64,000 nucleotides of DNA from positions 62,001 to 126,000 of the forward strand of contig JADFUC010000157.1 in the NCBI GenBank assembly GCA_019722365.1, given 5' to 3'. Numbering within the stretch: the first letter of the stretch is position 1; each line of letters begins with the position of its first letter. The stretch is from Lithospermum erythrorhizon. Taxonomy: Eukaryota > Streptophyta > Magnoliopsida > Boraginales > Boraginaceae. Below the pieces are notes generated by a model that had not been told where the DNA came from, made no database searches, and saw only the letters and a list, made by a program, of their open reading frames with translations. Position numbers and translations under genes: made by a program. Shown piece after piece: positions 59,926 to 64,000 of this stretch.

Positions 59926-60292
59926 CTATACCGTAGTAAGGGGCCACATCAACAATGCACACGGCAAAGTAATCAAAAGAGAGTCATACTGCAGCTATAC
60001 GTAGTATAGGGAGGGCCAAGCCGCCTGCAGCTATACCGTAGTATAGGGCCACCTCGACAATGCACGGCAAAGCGTCAAAGAGAATCATACCGCTTGCGCT
60101 ATCTTAGTAGTATAGGGCCACCTCGACAATGCACACGACCAAAAGCGATCAAAGAGAATCATACCGCCTTATTTATCTCGTAGTATAGGGCCAAGCCGCC
60201 GCGCTATACCGTGAGTATAGGGCCACCGGCTTGATGCACACGGCCAAGCGATCAAAAGTCATACATGGCGCTATACCGTAGTATAGGGCTGA
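59926..60292. repeat. hairpin minisatellite B in LTR L2
   Basis: Six to seven cores of the type GCTATACCGTAGTATAGGGC with the GGCCACCTCGACAATGCAC and CAAAGAGAATCATACCGC spacers between most of them. The second hairpin array of the family, with more units than in L1. Confidence 0.8.
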
Positions 60293-60484
60293 TAAGCGTC
60301 ACATATCCTGAGAAGGAGAGTCACCTAATCCCTAGTAGTCGACTATAAGGTGCGTATCCTAATACTCAAGTCACCTCAAAATCATACGTAACTCCATCGA
60401 ACACCTCTCGATAACCAACTACTTTACTTCGACAATATGGCTCTGACTAATAAATCACGCAATGTCATCGATCACAACACGCCA

Positions 60485-60645
60485 GCGAAGGCCGCGCCAT
60501 CGACAAGTGCCGACAAAGCCATAAATACCCGCGAAGTGCCGGCCGAGGCCACGCAAATACCACGAAGTGCCGTCAAGGCCGCAACGATACCCGCAAGTGC
60601 CGACAAAGCCACATAAAATACCACGAAGTACGTCAAGGCCGCATA
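60485..60645. repeat. minisatellite C in LTR L2 (about 33 bp)
   Basis: Five units with core CGAAGTGCCG(A/T)CAA(A/G)GCC and ACGCAAATACCACGAAG-like spacers. L1 has only about two diverged units at 35050-35100, so the array expanded or contracted after the two LTRs separated. Confidence 0.8.
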
Positions 60646-61998
60646 TCTGAAATATAAGTTGGGAGTTGAGCCGTCACTTACCTCGAAACCGGCCTTCAAT
60701 CTTTGCGAATAGAGTCACATAATCATATTAGGCTCACATAATCGTACAACCATTACATGTATACCCATTCCCCGTAATCATATCATAGGACATATACACC
60801 ATTCACATAATTATATTACAAAGACACATGCACCACTTTTACACATAATTATAATACAGGGCAGGTACACCATTTTAAAAGTACATAAGGTAATACCGTG
60901 AGATAAGTACTCACCTACACTAGCTATCCTACCAAAAGTCCTCCGCGAGAAAGCGATCACGGGCGTGCCGCTTCGCGGTGAGCCTAAGAACACCGGAAAG
61001 TGTACTTAGGAACTAATACCAAAATTACGTTCTAGAATAAGCAACACCAACTATCATCGGAGCGATTTCTAAGCGGTCTAACATGACGGGCAAACTATCG
61101 AATTATAAACTCATCGGACACAACCAAATCGATCGCCGCTAAAAATTCCATCTTATCATTTATCATTACAAATTAACTTATATGTGTTCTAATAGTTAAT
61201 CGGCGGGTCCCTAATTAGCAATCTATACTCCAAAATATCAATTATATTTCAACTTGAAAATATTACTTTTCAACCTAGCGCCTTTGTGAATTTTAAAATC
61301 ACTTAGATTTAACGTCATGATAATATAATAAGGTCCCAATTAAACTCCCTACATTTAAAGTCTTATGAAAATATCACCTCAAAAGTCAGCTTGAAACCTA
61401 GAAAAGTCAACTTCGACATACTTGTTCTCAAAGCGAGCTCTAAATCACGAATTCATCATATATACGTCCACTTGCAGAACCCACCAACCAACTAAGATTT
61501 ATCATAAAATTCAATTATGTAAAGTCAGCAAGTCAACTATCTCTCAAACCAAGAAATATCTCGAAAGACTTGAAATTTGCTACCTTAACTTTCGAAAGAG
61601 AATGATAGAGAACAATATTCTGACGATCTTGAGTTTGAGCGACAATTGAAGAGAGAAATGGAAAAATGAAATTTTTTTTTTTAAGGGGAGGGGCTTAATT
61701 TCGGCCAAAATGAGGAAAGAAGATGAAGTTGGATGATGATGATGTGGAGGATAGGGATGAGTAGATATTAAAAAAACTCGAGTCCCGTTCGGTTTCGGTT
61801 AATTCTCCGCTTATCGTACTTAAATCTCCACGAACCCGATTTCAAAGATAAAATTCTTCCATGGCAAACACTACTAAATTATAAATGAGATTCGGCTCAA
61901 AAATTTATGAAATAATATTATCATCGAAAAAAAATTATACTATTCCGGGTCCGCGCCGACGGAAATTTATTTTTAATTTTGCGTAACGGGTTATTACA

Positions 61999-63969
61999 TT
62001 ACACCTTATAAAAGATTTAGATCTCGAAATTTACTTAGAACAATCTGTCGGATAAACTCAAGCGCACCTTCGACATGCCTTATCAACTATGTCAGGGACA
62101 CTTGTCGCCTACTCAAATTTCCCCGATATAGTATAAATGTGGCTCCCCTAATATCTTATGTCAATAACTTAAGGCATTGACTCTCTTACACTATAACACA
62201 TTCAACCGGCCAATTTTTTTTCCTATCCACGGTTATCATCTTATTGCTCTGCTTGTTATTATCATTATCAATCTTAGTATTATAAACATCCTCAATTGCC
62301 TCCAAAATACCACTCAAATTAAAATTCATAGCCCGATACGTCTTGTCCACTCATAATTTGTGTGCTTCCATACTACTCCGTATCACAATTAAGCGAGTAA
62401 GCAGCAAAATTTCACGCCCCACGTTAGGTACTACAACTACTATAAAATAACTACAGATAAACGCTAACATTATGTATAACAATTCATCCTTTTCGGCGAG
62501 CTCACCCTTGAACACCCCACCTCATCTCGATATCCTCAAATCAAAGCGATTCACAAATCCACACGTACATATCAATCATACTGCAACAATCTCGGCGTAG
62601 CATCCGCAATACTGCGATACAACAATTTCATATAGGAAATATTCGTAAAATATATTCTGAATCGTCCATAACACAAATATACTCAATTGAACACACCCGA
62701 TCATATACAAATTTAAACATGAATACCACAAAATAAATAGCCCGAGAATACCTCCAAACCTGACCACTTGGATTCAGAGTCGGCGTTTCGCTGATTTAAG
62801 CTTATTAAGCCACGGATAAGTTTATTACGCGGATACGATGCAATCAATTACCATATACTTCACTCAACATAGATAAAGGTAACAACCGAGTGATAAATCC
62901 CAATTACCAAGTATCCAAGAGGAAATTCTTAATTATTTTAAAGATCAACCTCTTACACCACGATCAATTTCTAATCCCATGACTAAATGTCACGGAAATC
63001 CTCCTCCACTAACCTTTTATTACCACTTAGAATTCACACAATTGCCCCAACTTATCAACAACTTCAAATTTAACACCGGTGAATTCCTCTCGTACTTCCC
63101 GGTATAATTCGGTCTCTTCCTTAAATCCTCGAACATATTCATCCGTATTCCATCTCCCGAAAGGTTTCAACCTAGAGTTTACATCACAAGAATGATCATT
63201 CTTGCATCAAAGATGCACTCTACTCAAACACCAAACTCTTACTTAAACATTATTAGCAGATAACTCAAACTCTTTTTGCTTATTCGGTCTCGATTTGTAT
63301 TCACCCTAACTTATTTATCATTTCGATCAAACCCACATTTCACACTTCCTTATAATCCACGAGATCTTAATTAACCCGGTAACCTTTACTTATAACCCGT
63401 TATTATTCCTTACAACTCCACCTCGGTATATCGCATATTAATTATCACCCTTATCCTTAATTAATTTCGCCATAAAATCTCATGCTTATTTGTACTACTT
63501 GCATCAACTATTATTAAGACATTTCCCCGAAAATATATAGATCACCCAAATATCTCTAATATTTCAGATACGCTTTGCATCATATTCTAAACCATTACAT
63601 GTATTGTTCCAATATAACCCCTCACATATATATACTCATCGTACCGATCTCCATATATGCCAGTACCCATCTCAGCAAATACATAACTTCGGCAATGCGT
63701 CATATTACCCAATTCATTTCACATATCTCCTAATATAACACGTCTTAATCCAAATAGCACCACAAAAACACGAAGGTAAAGTAGTCTGTTAAGACCTAAA
63801 TGCCGAGTCAGCGAAATCTTCAAGTAGGCGTCTCAGCGGTCCAAGCGGATTCGGAAAAGAAATGAACTCAAACGATGACTACGCCTGCTGACACGCTTAT
63901 AGCTTTGAACCTGGGCACATAACCACCTGAGACACGAAAACATAAGCGTAGGCTCACGATACCAAAATT
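61999..63969 (-). mobile_element. internal region of non-autonomous element G3, no coding
   Basis: It begins (right of the LTR) TTACACCTTATAAAAG followed by ATCTCGAAATTTACTTAGAA, the same junction as at 28921. On the minus strand this is the pol end/PPT junction, with the purine tract partly lost. AATACCACTCAAATTAAAAT and CCACTCATAATTTGTGTG match 29280-29340. Its length is only 1.97 kb, and I see no Gag or Pol motif in any frame. The other end carries a PBS. G3 therefore looks like a non-autonomous large-LTR element. Confidence 0.65.
63951..63964 (-). other. primer-binding site of G3 (tRNA-iMet type)
   Basis: The minus strand reads TGGTATCGTGAGCC against the standard TGGTATCAGAGCC of iMet-primed plant elements, with one extra base. 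It starts six bases inside the LTR edge at 63970, which confirms orientation and the 5' LTR identity of the next feature. Confidence 0.7.
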
Positions 63970-64000
63970 ATAGCGACCGCCCGGTGGTATTTGAGGTTGG
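63970..64000 (-). mobile_element. start of antisense LTR L3, presumed 5' LTR of G3
   Basis: ATAGCGACCGCCCGGTGG and GAGGTTGG correspond to GTAACGACCCGCCCAGGTG and GAGGTTGG at 58266. The window ends 31 bases in, so only the inner edge is visible. Confidence 0.7.

Larger units (their letters stand above)
58266..61998 (-). mobile_element. antisense long LTR L2 (about 3.7 kb), 3' LTR of G3
   Basis: Left edge GTAACGACCCGCCCAGGTG, right edge GCGTAACGGGTTATTACA. It is full-length homologous to L1. On its right a PPT-like junction and an internal region follow, and 2 kb later another LTR begins. It is therefore, on the minus strand, the 3' LTR of element G3. It contains the same hairpin arrays as L1 and one additional minisatellite. 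The plus/minus open frames inside (59359, 60472, 60811, 61422) have no motifs. Confidence 0.8.

Noticed and set aside
60472..60699. Ala-rich minus-strand frame of 75 residues
   Set aside because: It is translated minisatellite C within LTR L2.

Overview
The window looks like repeat-rich, AT-rich intergenic DNA from a flowering-plant nuclear genome. I found no intact host gene, no rRNA or tRNA gene and no CRISPR array. Almost everything recognisable is a decayed plant transposable element: Ty1/copia and Ty3/gypsy-type LTR elements, a Mutator-like (MULE) transposase, hAT, CACTA and Stowaway elements, an L1-type LINE, and several arrays of 30 to 600 bp tandem repeats. All coding stretches are broken by stops and frameshifts. 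Boundaries marked approximate were placed by eye.

Bases 729-19102 are one old copia element with both short LTRs, a primer-binding site and pieces of gag, protease, integrase, reverse transcriptase and RNase H in the correct order. Three insertions split it: a fold-back-like inverted-repeat element (about 2258-3350); a block of about 8 kb (about 4130-12130) with tandem repeats, a B3-like gene fragment and a MULE transposase joined to an OTU-protease-like domain that is itself cut by a solo LTR; and a sense LTR (13090-18030) that contains a second, antisense LTR of a related family. Bases 19103-26440 hold two hAT relatives, one with a perfect 8-bp target duplication, a six-unit 150-bp tandem array and weak gene remnants.

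Bases 26443-36440 and 58266-64000 belong to a family of antisense, very long-LTR elements (LTR about 2.5 or 3.7 kb). Their internal regions show no coding capacity, and the rightmost copy looks like a non-autonomous element with a PPT-side junction and a tRNA-Met-type PBS. Their LTRs carry tandem arrays of short perfect hairpins. Bases 36443-51607 hold two or three copies of a second copia family, a CACTA-like element with a repeated ACGTCACA-type motif and a captured B3 (REM-like) fragment. Bases 52700-55560 are a degraded L1 LINE, followed by two Stowaway MITEs.

No functional gene network is visible. The genes shown are transposition machinery in decay. The most unusual points are the hairpin minisatellites in the LTRs, the transposase-OTU fusion, two independent B3-like fragments inside transposon territory, and the depth of nesting.
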